From: JAPOXR01 sp963664715
GTDB taxonomy: Bacteria > Pseudomonadota > Alphaproteobacteria > Rhodobacterales > Rhodobacteraceae
Assembly (NCBI GenBank): GCA_963664715.2
Contig: CAXXUY010000016.1
Coordinates: 248,001-312,000 of the forward strand
Reading direction: 5' to 3'
DNA: 64,000 nt
Made by a program: the position numbers and the translations under genes. The notes beneath the pieces are model-generated. The model saw only the letters and a list, made by a program, of their open reading frames with translations. It was not told the DNA's origin and did no database searches. Shown here piece after piece: positions 8,564-16,892 of the stretch. Each line of letters opens with the position of its first letter. Within the stretch, counting starts at the first letter, position 1.

Positions 8564-8963
8564 AAGATTCAACACGAAACAAACCTATCCCGGGCAGGAC
8601 CTTGACAATGATCTCTGTCAGGCCGTGGTCGCAAGCGGGAAGCTTGTGTTCCTGAGGGGGCAGGTTTCACAGGACCTCGGCACGAATGAGAGCCTGCACA
8701 TTGGTGATGCCCGCATGCAGGCCAGGCAGACAATGGACAATATCGAGCTACTTCTTGCGGAATCCGGCAGCTGCCTCGAGCACATATGCCGGATTGTCGT
8801 GTACCTGACAGACATCCGGTACCGTACCGAAGTCTACCGGGAAATCGGAGAGAGGCTCAGAGGTGTGTTTCCCTGCTCAACCGGATTGGTGGTTCCTGCC
8901 CTAGCCCGGCCGGAATGGCTGGTGGAGATAGAGGCAACCGCAGTAATTCCAGAAGTCCGGTGA
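8544..8963 (+). CDS. RidA / YjgF / Rut-type family protein
   Basis: 139 residues with the trimeric RidA fold signature: a V(A)SGKLVFLRGQV strand, IELLLAESGSCLEHICRIVVYLTDI, and the C-terminal ALARPEWLVEIEATAV carrying the conserved Arg of the active site. RidA proteins hydrolyse reactive enamine/imine intermediates; the RutC and related subgroups work inside catabolic operons downstream of flavin monooxygenases. The N-terminus is slightly longer than housekeeping RidA. The 20-nt overlap with the reductase-LysR gene and 4-nt gap to the DUF1028 gene indicate a pathway-dedicated copy that deals with an unstable product of the monooxygenase. The exact substrate is unknown. Confidence 0.9.
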   Translation: MIHKRIRRFNTKQTYPGQDLDNDLCQAVVASGKLVFLRGQVSQDLGTNESLHIGDARMQARQTMDNIELLLAESGSCLEHICRIVVYLTDIRYRTEVYREIGERLRGVFPCSTGLVVPALARPEWLVEIEATAVIPEVR

Positions 8964-8967
8964 TGCC

Positions 8968-9648
8968 ATGACCTTTTCGATTCTTGGTGTGTGCCCGGAT
9001 ACCAGCGTGATTGGTGTCGCGATCACAACGTCATCGATTTGCGTGGGGGCAAGATGTCCATGGGTACGATCCGGCGTGGGAACGGTCTCAACCCAGAATG
9101 TTACATTGCCGTCGATCGCTCCTGCGGTACTTGACCTCATCGAGTCAGGCGCGTCGGCACCTGAAGCCCTGACCAGAGTCATGGATGCCCAGGAAAACAG
9201 TGAATACAGGCAAGTTATTTCCCTGGATGCCCGCGGCCGTTCAGGCGCCTTTTCCGGATCAAAGACACTCGGACGACATGCCTGCAGCGTGGGCGTTAAC
9301 TGCATTGCTGCAGGCAACCTTCTGAATTCCGAGTCACTGCCAGACGTCATGACCGCAAGTTTCCAGGAGACGGCCGGCCAGCATTTGGCAACCCGACTGC
9401 TGACAGCACTCGAGGCCGGTCTGCATGAAGGTGGGGGAGAGGAAGGTCCGGTGCATTCTTCCGCGCTCCTTGTTCATTCGGTCCAGAACTGGCCGCTGGT
9501 CGACCTTCGCGTCGATTGGGACGACGAGGACCCCGTCAGGCGACTGAGAGACCTCTGGGCCGATTACGAACCGCAAATGGATGACTACGTTTTGAGGGCA
9601 CTGGATCCGGCCCTGGCGCCAAGTTACGGCGTGCCCGGAGATGAATAG
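8968..9648 (+). CDS. DUF1028 domain protein
   Basis: 226 residues matching the DUF1028 family, which is predicted to adopt an Ntn-hydrolase-like fold. Typical features are the N-terminal TFSILGVCPDTSVIGVAITTSS, PWVRSGVGTVSTQNVT, the conserved SGSKTLGRHACSVGVNCIAAGN, and the acidic C-terminus VDLRVDWDDEDPVRRLRDLW. The biochemical role is not established, but members often sit with RidA proteins, amidases and peptidases in amino-acid or amide catabolic clusters. Here it is the last gene of the monooxygenase cluster, 4 nt after the RidA gene, and may hydrolyse an amide-type intermediate. It converges on the amine dehydrogenase gene. Confidence 0.88.
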   Translation: MTFSILGVCPDTSVIGVAITTSSICVGARCPWVRSGVGTVSTQNVTLPSIAPAVLDLIESGASAPEALTRVMDAQENSEYRQVISLDARGRSGAFSGSKTLGRHACSVGVNCIAAGNLLNSESLPDVMTASFQETAGQHLATRLLTALEAGLHEGGGEEGPVHSSALLVHSVQNWPLVDLRVDWDDEDPVRRLRDLWADYEPQMDDYVLRALDPALAPSYGVPGDE

Positions 9649-9728
9649 GACAGACACCCGGACGGTCTGGCCAGCGTCGTGCTGGATGCAAGGCGAAATG
9701 ACAAGTTCACTGCAGGCCCTGCCAGTCG

Positions 9729-11840
9729 TCAGTCTGACAATTCGGTGATTTCCCGCCTGAACGTCACGCTGTCCCGGTCCCGCGGCGGTGCATCCAGTTC
9801 CTCCGCAAATCTTCGGCCTGCAAACACGGCGTGAGCGATCGTGGCCGGGGCTTCCGCATCACCAATGACACTGACGAGTTCAATTCCGGCATCGTAACAC
9901 TCTTCCCGACGGCCGCGAAGGTCCCGGGCCAGAACATCATTGGATGATCGCGCCGTAACCAGCACTACGCAGTCTGTTTCGACTTCCCTTTCAGTTCCCG
10001 TGAACGTGCAGGCAAGTACTGCACAATTCTCCGTTGTCCTGGCCAGGGACAGGTTTGGACAGATGGTCACGCCGGACTCCAGGAGCCTTCGTTGGACAAA
10101 ATGCTGTTCCATTGTGTTGCGGGTCCAGGTCGATGCTTCGGCGGCCGGGGTGGCAAGACTTACGCCAAAGCCTTCCGAAGCCAGCAGTTCTGCCAGGACG
10201 CCGCCCATGTAGTAGTGGTCGTCATCCCAGATCAGCACCTGGCGGCCAACTGGCCTTGCGCCGTCCATGATCTGGTCCGGAGTGAGCACTGCGACTGACT
10301 CCGACAACGAAACCGGTAGAGTCCACTGATGCCCGACCCCGTCCGAACGCCAGTAAGAGCCGGTGGCCAGCACGACCCTCGCAAAGTCAAGGTCCAGCAC
10401 ATCATCCGAAGTCAACTCGTAGCCGGGATACAGTTCAATGTTTGGAAGGTTGTGAATCTGCTGAAGGCGATAGTCGCGAACCCTTATCCATGCCGCCAGC
10501 CCCGGCAGCGACGCTTCCCTGAGAACCCGTCCACCCAACTCCTTTCCGGATTCTGCCAGTGCCACGTCGTATCCGCGTTTTCCCAGCATCTGGGCCGCTT
10601 CCATTCCTGCGGGTCCGCTGCCGATTATCAGCACGGGCTTGTCCGTCTCCCTTGCCCGTATCCGCTCCGGGTGCCATCCCCTTCTCCATTCTTCACCCAT
10701 CGAGGGGTTCTGCGTGCAGCGGATTGGAGACATCGTGAAATCCCCCGACACGCAGATGTTGCATCCAATGCACTCCCGAATGTCCTCAAGTCGGTTCTCT
10801 TCGATCTTCCTTGGAATAAACGGATCTGCGATCGACGGCCGGGCACATCCAATCAGATCCAGCAGTCCCCCTTTTACCAGGGATACCATTCGGTCGGGGG
10901 ATGTGTACCGGCCCACACCAACGACGGGTCTCGTTGTCAGTTTCTTGATGTTCCCGAAATACGGTTCCTGGACGCCTTCCGGGGCAAATCGGGATGTCTG
11001 GCTGTCGTTCTCCCAACCGGCAAGACATACATCCCACAGGTCAGGCAGTTCGGAGAGCATTCCGATTATGTCCTCGATTTCAGCCTGTTCGAGCCCTTCC
11101 GGCCCCATCAATTCGTCAAGTGAGATTCTGCATGGCACGGCGCAGACCTCGCCTACCGCTTCCTTGGTTTCGATCAAGATCTCCTTCAGCAACCGTACCC
11201 TGTTTTCCAGGGAACCACCGTATTCGTCCGTTCGTTGGTTGTACTTTCGTGACAGAAAGTGATGGAAGAATCCCAATGCATGACCCGCATAGACGTAGAC
11301 GAGATCGAATCCGGCACGCCTGCCCCGCAACGCGGCATTCCGGTGCCAGCGCCTGATGTTCCCGATATCCTCCTTGTCCATGGAGCGCGCCTGAACCGGA
11401 TCGTAGGTGAAACTTGCGACCGGTAGCGCCGTTGGAGCCATCGGAACTTCCCTTCCGTAGAGGTTGGGACCATTCAGTCCGTTGTAAGCCAGTTCAATTC
11501 CTGACAATGCACCATGTTCGTGGATCTTGTCTGACATCCTTGCCAACATCGGAATGTCACGGTCGTCCCAGATCCTCAGTTCAATGAACGGGTTGATGTC
11601 GGAGGTGGGGTGGATTTCCACCTGCTCCGTGCATACCACCGCCCAACCACCTTCCGCCTTGACTCCACGCATATGGGCGGCAGCGGTCGGGTCCCGGTAA
11701 CCCATGCCATTGCAATGTGGTACCTGGTAGAACCTGTTCCTGGCGGTTACCGGTCCGATCCGGACCGGTTCGAACAGGACTGCGAAACGGGGATCGACAG
11801 GCAATTTGGAATGACAGGCAATTGGCAGGGCAAGTGGCAT
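9729..11840 (-). CDS. Dimethylamine/trimethylamine dehydrogenase-like FMN/4Fe-4S/FAD enzyme
   Basis: 703-residue Old Yellow Enzyme-type dehydrogenase fused to an NAD(P)/FAD-like domain. It aligns throughout with bacterial trimethylamine dehydrogenase: Cys43 in VPHCNG matches the cysteine that forms the 6-S-cysteinyl-FMN bond, Tyr184 and His187 match the catalytic pair, Cys357/360/363/375 bind a 4Fe-4S cluster, and GSGPAG at 407-412 is the dinucleotide site. Such enzymes oxidatively N-demethylate amines and pass electrons to an electron-transfer flavoprotein. At the substrate-specificity positions it has Gln73, Glu87 and Ala118 in place of TMADH Tyr60, Ser74 and Trp105, so the substrate is probably not trimethylamine. 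Last gene of a five-gene operon, 19 nt after the solute-binding protein gene. Confidence 0.9.
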   Translation of the reverse strand: MPLALPIACHSKLPVDPRFAVLFEPVRIGPVTARNRFYQVPHCNGMGYRDPTAAAHMRGVKAEGGWAVVCTEQVEIHPTSDINPFIELRIWDDRDIPMLARMSDKIHEHGALSGIELAYNGLNGPNLYGREVPMAPTALPVASFTYDPVQARSMDKEDIGNIRRWHRNAALRGRRAGFDLVYVYAGHALGFFHHFLSRKYNQRTDEYGGSLENRVRLLKEILIETKEAVGEVCAVPCRISLDELMGPEGLEQAEIEDIIGMLSELPDLWDVCLAGWENDSQTSRFAPEGVQEPYFGNIKKLTTRPVVGVGRYTSPDRMVSLVKGGLLDLIGCARPSIADPFIPRKIEENRLEDIRECIGCNICVSGDFTMSPIRCTQNPSMGEEWRRGWHPERIRARETDKPVLIIGSGPAGMEAAQMLGKRGYDVALAESGKELGGRVLREASLPGLAAWIRVRDYRLQQIHNLPNIELYPGYELTSDDVLDLDFARVVLATGSYWRSDGVGHQWTLPVSLSESVAVLTPDQIMDGARPVGRQVLIWDDDHYYMGGVLAELLASEGFGVSLATPAAEASTWTRNTMEQHFVQRRLLESGVTICPNLSLARTTENCAVLACTFTGTEREVETDCVVLVTARSSNDVLARDLRGRREECYDAGIELVSVIGDAEAPATIAHAVFAGRRFAEELDAPPRDRDSVTFRREITELSD

Positions 11841-11859
11841 GCCCTGCCATGAGGCACGC

Positions 11860-12894
11860 CTACTTCTTCAGCCTTGTCCAGATTGCGTCATAGACCTCTT
11901 GCGTTGCCTGGTCGCAGACCTGGATGAAAGTGCCTGCCGGCGCATCCGCTGGCGGAATGGCCTCCGGTTGCGATTTCAGGTCTTCATCAAGCAGATCGGT
12001 GACTCCCGTGACCCCCGCACTGTAGCGGGCAAAGTTCGTCACTGCAGCCACGTTTTCCGGCTCCAACAGAAAATCCATGAATTTCAATGCATTGTCACGG
12101 TTTGGTGCATCACGTAGCAGTACAACATTGTCCATCCAGACGATCAGTCCTTCATGCGGGTAGGAATACTCGACGTTGGCACCTTCGGCTCTTGCCTTGG
12201 ACGAGAATCCGTTCCAGATCATGCCGACTGCCGCGTCACCGGACACCAGCACATCCTTTGCACCGTCGGAATTGAATGATGCCCAATGCTCCTTTGCCGA
12301 TTGCAGGAGATCGTCCAGTGCTTTCAACTGGTCCCGGTCATTCGAGCACTGCGGAATGCCAAGATGCATCGACGCAAGCAGCATGACCTCGCCTTGCGAG
12401 TCGAGGATGTTGATCTTCCCGCTTAACTCTGCCGGCGGGTCAAATATGATTGCGGTCGTCCTGATGTCTCCCGAATAGACATCCCTGTTGACCGAGAAAC
12501 TGGTCGATCCCCATTGGTATGGAATCGAGTGCTTTCGACCCGGGTCAAACGGAACATCCAACCATTGCAGTTCGATATTGCCCACATTGGCAAGTTCGCC
12601 GTCGGCAATCGTGTCGAGCAAACCCTCGCCGATCATGATCTCGACCATGTAGTCTCCGGGAACCGCCACGTCATAGGTTCCCATCTTCCCGGCCTTCAGG
12701 TTGGCGAGCATGGCCTCGTTCGAGTCGAAGGTGTCCATGGTGACTTCAATGCCGGTTTCGGACGAAAACTTGTCGAGCAACTCCTGGGGGATGTACTCGA
12801 ACCAGTGATAAATCGAGAGCTTGCCTTCAGCCAGGGCAGCGGATGGTGTCACCAGCGCCATCGCCGCCAGTGCCAGTGTCAACCTTTTAAACAT
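11860..12894 (-). CDS. Polyamine-type ABC transporter solute-binding protein (PotD/PotF family)
   Basis: 344-residue periplasmic binding protein with a signal peptide (residues 1-22, cleavage after ALA). It resembles PotD/PotF: IYHWFEYIP near the N-terminus carries the Trp-x-Glu-Tyr of the polyamine pocket, AVPGDYMV matches the second pocket tyrosine, and MIWNGF and VWMDN match the pocket tryptophans and aspartate. It therefore binds a cationic amine, but the exact ligand is open given the dehydrogenase downstream. Member of an operon with the ATPase, two permeases and an amine dehydrogenase. ATG at 12894 is preceded by a GGAAGGAAG ribosome-binding site. Confidence 0.92.
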   Translation of the reverse strand: MFKRLTLALAAMALVTPSAALAEGKLSIYHWFEYIPQELLDKFSSETGIEVTMDTFDSNEAMLANLKAGKMGTYDVAVPGDYMVEIMIGEGLLDTIADGELANVGNIELQWLDVPFDPGRKHSIPYQWGSTSFSVNRDVYSGDIRTTAIIFDPPAELSGKINILDSQGEVMLLASMHLGIPQCSNDRDQLKALDDLLQSAKEHWASFNSDGAKDVLVSGDAAVGMIWNGFSSKARAEGANVEYSYPHEGLIVWMDNVVLLRDAPNRDNALKFMDFLLEPENVAAVTNFARYSAGVTGVTDLLDEDLKSQPEAIPPADAPAGTFIQVCDQATQEVYDAIWTRLKK

Positions 12895-12930
12895 GATTTG
12901 GACTTCCTTCCTCGGATTGCGTGTTTGGAA

Positions 12931-13767
12931 TCAGCCGCCCTGGTTCCTTGAGCGCTTGCTGTCGCCCCGGTTTCCCAGACTGCCGACCACGTAGGAGACA
13001 CTAACAAACAGCCCGGAGACCAGCAACAGCAAGGTCGACAGCGCCATAATGTTGGGTTTTATCCCCTGCTTGACCGCCCCGAATATTGCGGTTGGCAAGG
13101 TCTCAATTCCCGAGCCCTTGATGAAATTCGTAATGATGAAGTCATCGAGCGAAATGATGAAGGCCAACAGGAAACCCGCAAGTATGCCCGGCGCCATCAG
13201 CGGCAGGAGTACATGAATGAACACCCGACTCCGGTCCGCGTAAAGGTCCTGGGCGGCTTCCTCGTAGAAAGGTTCAATTCCCTGCAACCTGGCGGCGATC
13301 GGAAGAAACGCGAACGGAATGCAAAACACGATATGTGCGATGAGTATCGAACTGTAGCCCAGGACAAGACCGATCGCGCTGAAGAAGATCAGTGTGGCGA
13401 CCGCAGTGACAATCTCGGGGACCATTATCGGCATCGTGAGCAGAGCGAAGCTGAATGCCTTGCCCCGGAACCAGCCGCCCCTGACCATCCCGATTGCCGC
13501 TGCGGTCGCAACTGTGGTTGAAACAATCGCGGCGACCGTCGCTATTGTAATGGAGTTCCAGGCGGCCAGTTTGAATTTCGAGGATTCAATTCCGAAGAAG
13601 ACCTCGTGGTACCAACGAAGACTGAACCCACCCCAGACCGTAATCGACTGGGACGCGTTGAAGCTGTAGCCCATGACGACCAGAAGCGGCGCGTACAGGA
13701 TGAACAGGCAAATGAGCGTCACCGGAAAGAAGCCCGGGTAGTGTCTGACACCTTTACGAGCAGTCAT
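12931..13767 (-). CDS. Polyamine-type ABC transporter permease (PotC/PotI family)
   Basis: Inner-membrane permease of about 278 residues with six hydrophobic segments. The EAA loop reads EEAAQDLYADRSRVFIHVLLPLMAPGILAGF, typical for contact with the ATPase, followed by FIISLDDFIITNFIKG, which is characteristic of PotC/PotI. The start is placed at ATG 13767, 1 nt after the stop of the upstream permease gene; an upstream in-frame start at 13803 would overlap that gene by 35 nt and add twelve polar residues unlike the family. Pairs with the 13769-14689 permease to form the transmembrane channel. Confidence 0.92.
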   Translation of the reverse strand: MTARKGVRHYPGFFPVTLICLFILYAPLLVVMGYSFNASQSITVWGGFSLRWYHEVFFGIESSKFKLAAWNSITIATVAAIVSTTVATAAAIGMVRGGWFRGKAFSFALLTMPIMVPEIVTAVATLIFFSAIGLVLGYSSILIAHIVFCIPFAFLPIAARLQGIEPFYEEAAQDLYADRSRVFIHVLLPLMAPGILAGFLLAFIISLDDFIITNFIKGSGIETLPTAIFGAVKQGIKPNIMALSTLLLLVSGLFVSVSYVVGSLGNRGDSKRSRNQGG

Positions 13768-13768
13768 G

Positions 13769-14689
13769 TCATCTCGCTTCCGAACTCGACTGCTGCCTGG
13801 CATAGATCATCAGCGCAATCAGTACCATCGTCAGAAGAATCATTGCTGCTGCTGCACCAAAGGGCCAGTTTCCAGCATTGCCCTTGAACTGCTCCTCGAT
13901 CAGGGAACCGATCATGAAGTTCTTCGCTCCACCCAGCAGGTCCGGTGCCAGGAAGGCGCCCAGGCTCGGAATGAAGACCAGTATGCTGCCAGCCACGATA
14001 CCGGGCCTGACAACCGGCAACAGCACCTGCCGGAGGATTGTCCACCGACCGGCGTAAAGGTCGGCCGCTGCTTCAGACAACGAAAAATCATATCGCTCCA
14101 CCGAAGCGTAGATCGGCAGAACCATGAACGGCAAATAGGAATAGAACAGGCCCAGCTGCACCGCCAGGTCCGTATTGATCAGCGGCAACGGGCTGGAGAT
14201 GACGCCAAATGCAAGCAGCAATTCGTTCATCGGCCCATTGTCCCTGATCAGGAACTTCATGGACACGGTTCGGATCAGGAGATTCACCCAGTATGGAACC
14301 GTCACCAGGAACAGCCAGACCATGCGTGATTGCGGCGTGCGCGTGGCTATGAAATACGCGGTCGGAAAGCCGATCAACAGGCACAAGACCGTTGCCACTG
14401 CGGCCTGGACGATGGATCTGCCGAAAATCGTGATATAGGTCCATTCGATGCGCGGCGGTTCATCGCCAAACAACCCCCTGTCAAATATGAACTGGTCGTA
14501 GGCAGCGAAAGTGAATTCCCAGATCACTCCTCCCCTGAACTCCTTGGTAAGGAAGGAAAACACGAGCATCATGAACACGGGGATCAGGAGAAAGAAGCCG
14601 ATCAGCAGCCAGGACGGCAGCAGCAGGAACAACCTGACGGGACGGAAGAGACCTGACTTACCGGGCCTGTCTTTCACCGCGACTGTCAT
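13769..14689 (-). CDS. Polyamine-type ABC transporter permease (PotB/PotH family)
   Basis: 306-residue permease with a cytoplasmic basic N-terminus, a first transmembrane segment at about residues 20-45 (FLLLPSWLLIGFFLLIPVF) and five more segments. The EAA loop is present as LSEAAADLYAGRWTILRQVLLPVVRPGIVAG. The PSLGAFLAPDLLGGAKNFMIGSLIE segment is characteristic of PotB/PotH. Its start codon overlaps the stop of the ATPase gene by one base, so translational coupling is likely. It works with the 12931-13767 permease. Confidence 0.93.
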   Translation of the reverse strand: MTVAVKDRPGKSGLFRPVRLFLLLPSWLLIGFFLLIPVFMMLVFSFLTKEFRGGVIWEFTFAAYDQFIFDRGLFGDEPPRIEWTYITIFGRSIVQAAVATVLCLLIGFPTAYFIATRTPQSRMVWLFLVTVPYWVNLLIRTVSMKFLIRDNGPMNELLLAFGVISSPLPLINTDLAVQLGLFYSYLPFMVLPIYASVERYDFSLSEAAADLYAGRWTILRQVLLPVVRPGIVAGSILVFIPSLGAFLAPDLLGGAKNFMIGSLIEEQFKGNAGNWPFGAAAAMILLTMVLIALMIYARQQSSSEAR

Positions 14690-15777
14690 CAGTCTGCCAT
14701 TACCCGGGCAGCTCCAGCCTCGATCCTGAGTCCCACGCTCTCACCGGGCCGGTATCGCAGCATGTCGACACCAACATTCTGGCATCTGGCAAGGAGCGAC
14801 GTGCCTCCTTCAACCTCGATACTGTACTGGGTGTCAGTGCCGAGGTAGACCGCCTGGGCAACAACCCCGCGCAAACTGCATTCCTCGCCGGGCTCAGCCA
14901 GCCGGATTTTCTCCGGCCTGACAAGCAGGAGTCCCTTCATACCCAACTCGACCCTGCTGGTGCTCCTGCATACGATGGTGTGGCCGCCTGGCAGGCTGCA
15001 CTGGCAGTTCTCGCCTGCAAGCCCGGTCACCCTGGTTTCTATGAGATTGGCCTCACCGATGAAGTTTGCAACAAACCTGTTTACGGGATTGTCGTAGATT
15101 TCCCTGGCGTCGCCGGTCTGTTGGATCAAACCGTCCGACATCACGGCGATTCGGTCAGACATTGACAGGGCTTCCTCCTGGTCGTGAGTCACGAACACGA
15201 AGGTGATCCCGGTATCACGCTGCAACTGCTTCAGTTCGATGCGCATCGCCTGCCGCAGCTTCAGATCCAGTGCAGACAGCGGCTCGTCCAGCAAGAGGAC
15301 CTTGGGTCCAGGTGCGATCGCCCGCGCCAGCGCCGCCCGCTGCTGCTGACCGCCCGAGAGTTGATGAGGTCGCCTCTCGGCCAATTCCTCCAGATGCACG
15401 AGGCCCAGCATGCGTTGGACCGTGTCAGCTATTTCGCGCTTGCTGAATCGCCGCATTCTCAAACCGAACGCCACGTTCTCGGCCACGCTCATGTGGGGAA
15501 ACAGCGCATAGTGCTGAAAAACCGTGTTTACGGGTCTCTTGTGTGGGGGCAGATCCTCCAGTTCCTGTCCGTATAGCAGAATCTGCCCTTCGCTGACATC
15601 CTCAAATCCTGCGATGAGTCGAAGAAGGGTTGTCTTCCCGCATCCGGACGGACCGAGAAGCGTGAAAAACTCGTTGTCCCGAATGGACAGTGACGCGCTC
15701 TTCAGAGCAGTGACCGATCCGAAACGCTTGCCGACACTCCGAATTTCGACTGCAATTAGCCCCTTGCCTGCATCCAA
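14689..15777 (-). CDS. Polyamine-type ABC transporter ATP-binding protein (PotA/PotG family)
   Basis: 362-residue ATPase that energises the importer. Walker A is GPSGCGKTT at 42-50, the signature is LSGGQQQRAALARAI, Walker B is VLLLDEPLSALD, and the H-loop is FVTHDQEEALSMSD. Residues after about 245 form the TOBE-type regulatory domain seen in PotA and MalK-like proteins. First gene of the five-gene minus-strand operon; the 244-nt gap upstream of 15777 presumably holds the promoter. The role is sure; the ligand is inferred from the binding protein. Confidence 0.94.
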   Translation of the reverse strand: MDAGKGLIAVEIRSVGKRFGSVTALKSASLSIRDNEFFTLLGPSGCGKTTLLRLIAGFEDVSEGQILLYGQELEDLPPHKRPVNTVFQHYALFPHMSVAENVAFGLRMRRFSKREIADTVQRMLGLVHLEELAERRPHQLSGGQQQRAALARAIAPGPKVLLLDEPLSALDLKLRQAMRIELKQLQRDTGITFVFVTHDQEEALSMSDRIAVMSDGLIQQTGDAREIYDNPVNRFVANFIGEANLIETRVTGLAGENCQCSLPGGHTIVCRSTSRVELGMKGLLLVRPEKIRLAEPGEECSLRGVVAQAVYLGTDTQYSIEVEGGTSLLARCQNVGVDMLRYRPGESVGLRIEAGAARVMAD

Positions 15778-16021
15778 TACCGTCTCCGAGTTACACTTGG
15801 ATTGACCGCCGTCAACGCGCTGCCAACCCGCCGGGGCATTGGACTATATCATTGCCGCAGGAAATTGAACGATTCAATGACCAGTGCATCTCGGGAGGTT
15901 GGATGCCGCCCCTCTGGATGCCGGTCGATCCGAGCCCGGGCGGCACAACGGGACGTTGCGACCCTTCATCTGGATGAAGAATTATCACGCATTCCGGCGC
16001 GGCCGAAGAACTGGCCCGGAT

Positions 16022-16813
16022 TCATTTCAGGAAATTGGCACCCACGATTCTTCCGAATCCGGCCTTTTGCAGCAGGATCAACTCCTGTTCCGCACCAGCA
16101 CTGTCGCCAGACAGTCCCGAAATCCGGTGTGTGAACGTTCCTTGCGCGTCCCATTTCCCCAGATATCGCAAGTCGGTTACGACATTTGCGTAGGAGATCC
16201 TGCGGTTCCGGTTTTCGCCGGCACCGACATGAACATCTCGTTCATCATCCAGAAATCGCAAATAGATCACATCCATTACGCCACTTCCGGCTACGGCCGA
16301 GTTTGCCTGCGGATCGATCTTGATTGCCCACCCCCTGTGTCCACCACTTGATGGAATGTCCTGTGCATTTACCGTGATCGGACTGGCAACACCGTACCTG
16401 TTGATCGCGTCCTTGATGGCATTGCGCTTGCTCCCAACGAGGAAGGCCTGTCCCTGAACGATCATTTGTGGCGTATAGATCATCGGCTCTCCCCGTGACC
16501 GCGCGTAATCGCGCTGCCTCCGGGTGAAGGCCGGATCCGCCATTTCGTCCGTCCAACCGAGATAATCCCAGTAATCGACGTGGAAACCAAGCGGTAGCAG
16601 GCGCGCCGAATTCCTTGACATGAAAGTCAGGTCTCCCGGTTCCGCGCTGGCAAGTTCGGCAAGGAAATCGTCTGCCGGCGGACATGAAGAACAGCCTTGG
16701 GACGTATAGAGTTCAAGAACCACGAAGCCACCTGGCTGGGCCTGCGAAGCGCCAGCCGCCATCAAACTCGACGTCAACGCCACCAGCATCACGACGAGAC
16801 GCTTGATTCCCAT
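16022..16813 (-). CDS. DUF1223 (thioredoxin-like) secreted protein
   Basis: 263 residues with a signal peptide (about 1-26, ending GASQA). The mature protein starts with FVVLELYTSQGCSSCPPADDFL, the CxxC-containing signature of the DUF1223 family with a thioredoxin-like fold, and continues with HVDYWDYLGWTD and RGEPMIYTPQMIVQG, all typical. The function is not established; the fold and the CSSC pair suggest periplasmic thiol chemistry. The gene is 79 nt downstream of acnA on the same strand, an arrangement common in Rhodobacterales. Confidence 0.9.
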   Translation of the reverse strand: MGIKRLVVMLVALTSSLMAAGASQAQPGGFVVLELYTSQGCSSCPPADDFLAELASAEPGDLTFMSRNSARLLPLGFHVDYWDYLGWTDEMADPAFTRRQRDYARSRGEPMIYTPQMIVQGQAFLVGSKRNAIKDAINRYGVASPITVNAQDIPSSGGHRGWAIKIDPQANSAVAGSGVMDVIYLRFLDDERDVHVGAGENRNRRISYANVVTDLRYLGKWDAQGTFTHRISGLSGDSAGAEQELILLQKAGFGRIVGANFLK

Positions 16814-16892
16814 CCCAGAGTCCTTTCATTCGCCTGCCCAAGGCGATCATCTGTCATTGCCAGGCACCACCTTGGTCCTGACAAGATCGCAA

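Noticed and set aside
9660..9690. Hairpin (CCAGC-GCTGG) between the convergent DUF1028 and dehydrogenase genes as a terminator
   Set aside because: Five-base-pair stem without a U-tract; too weak to call.
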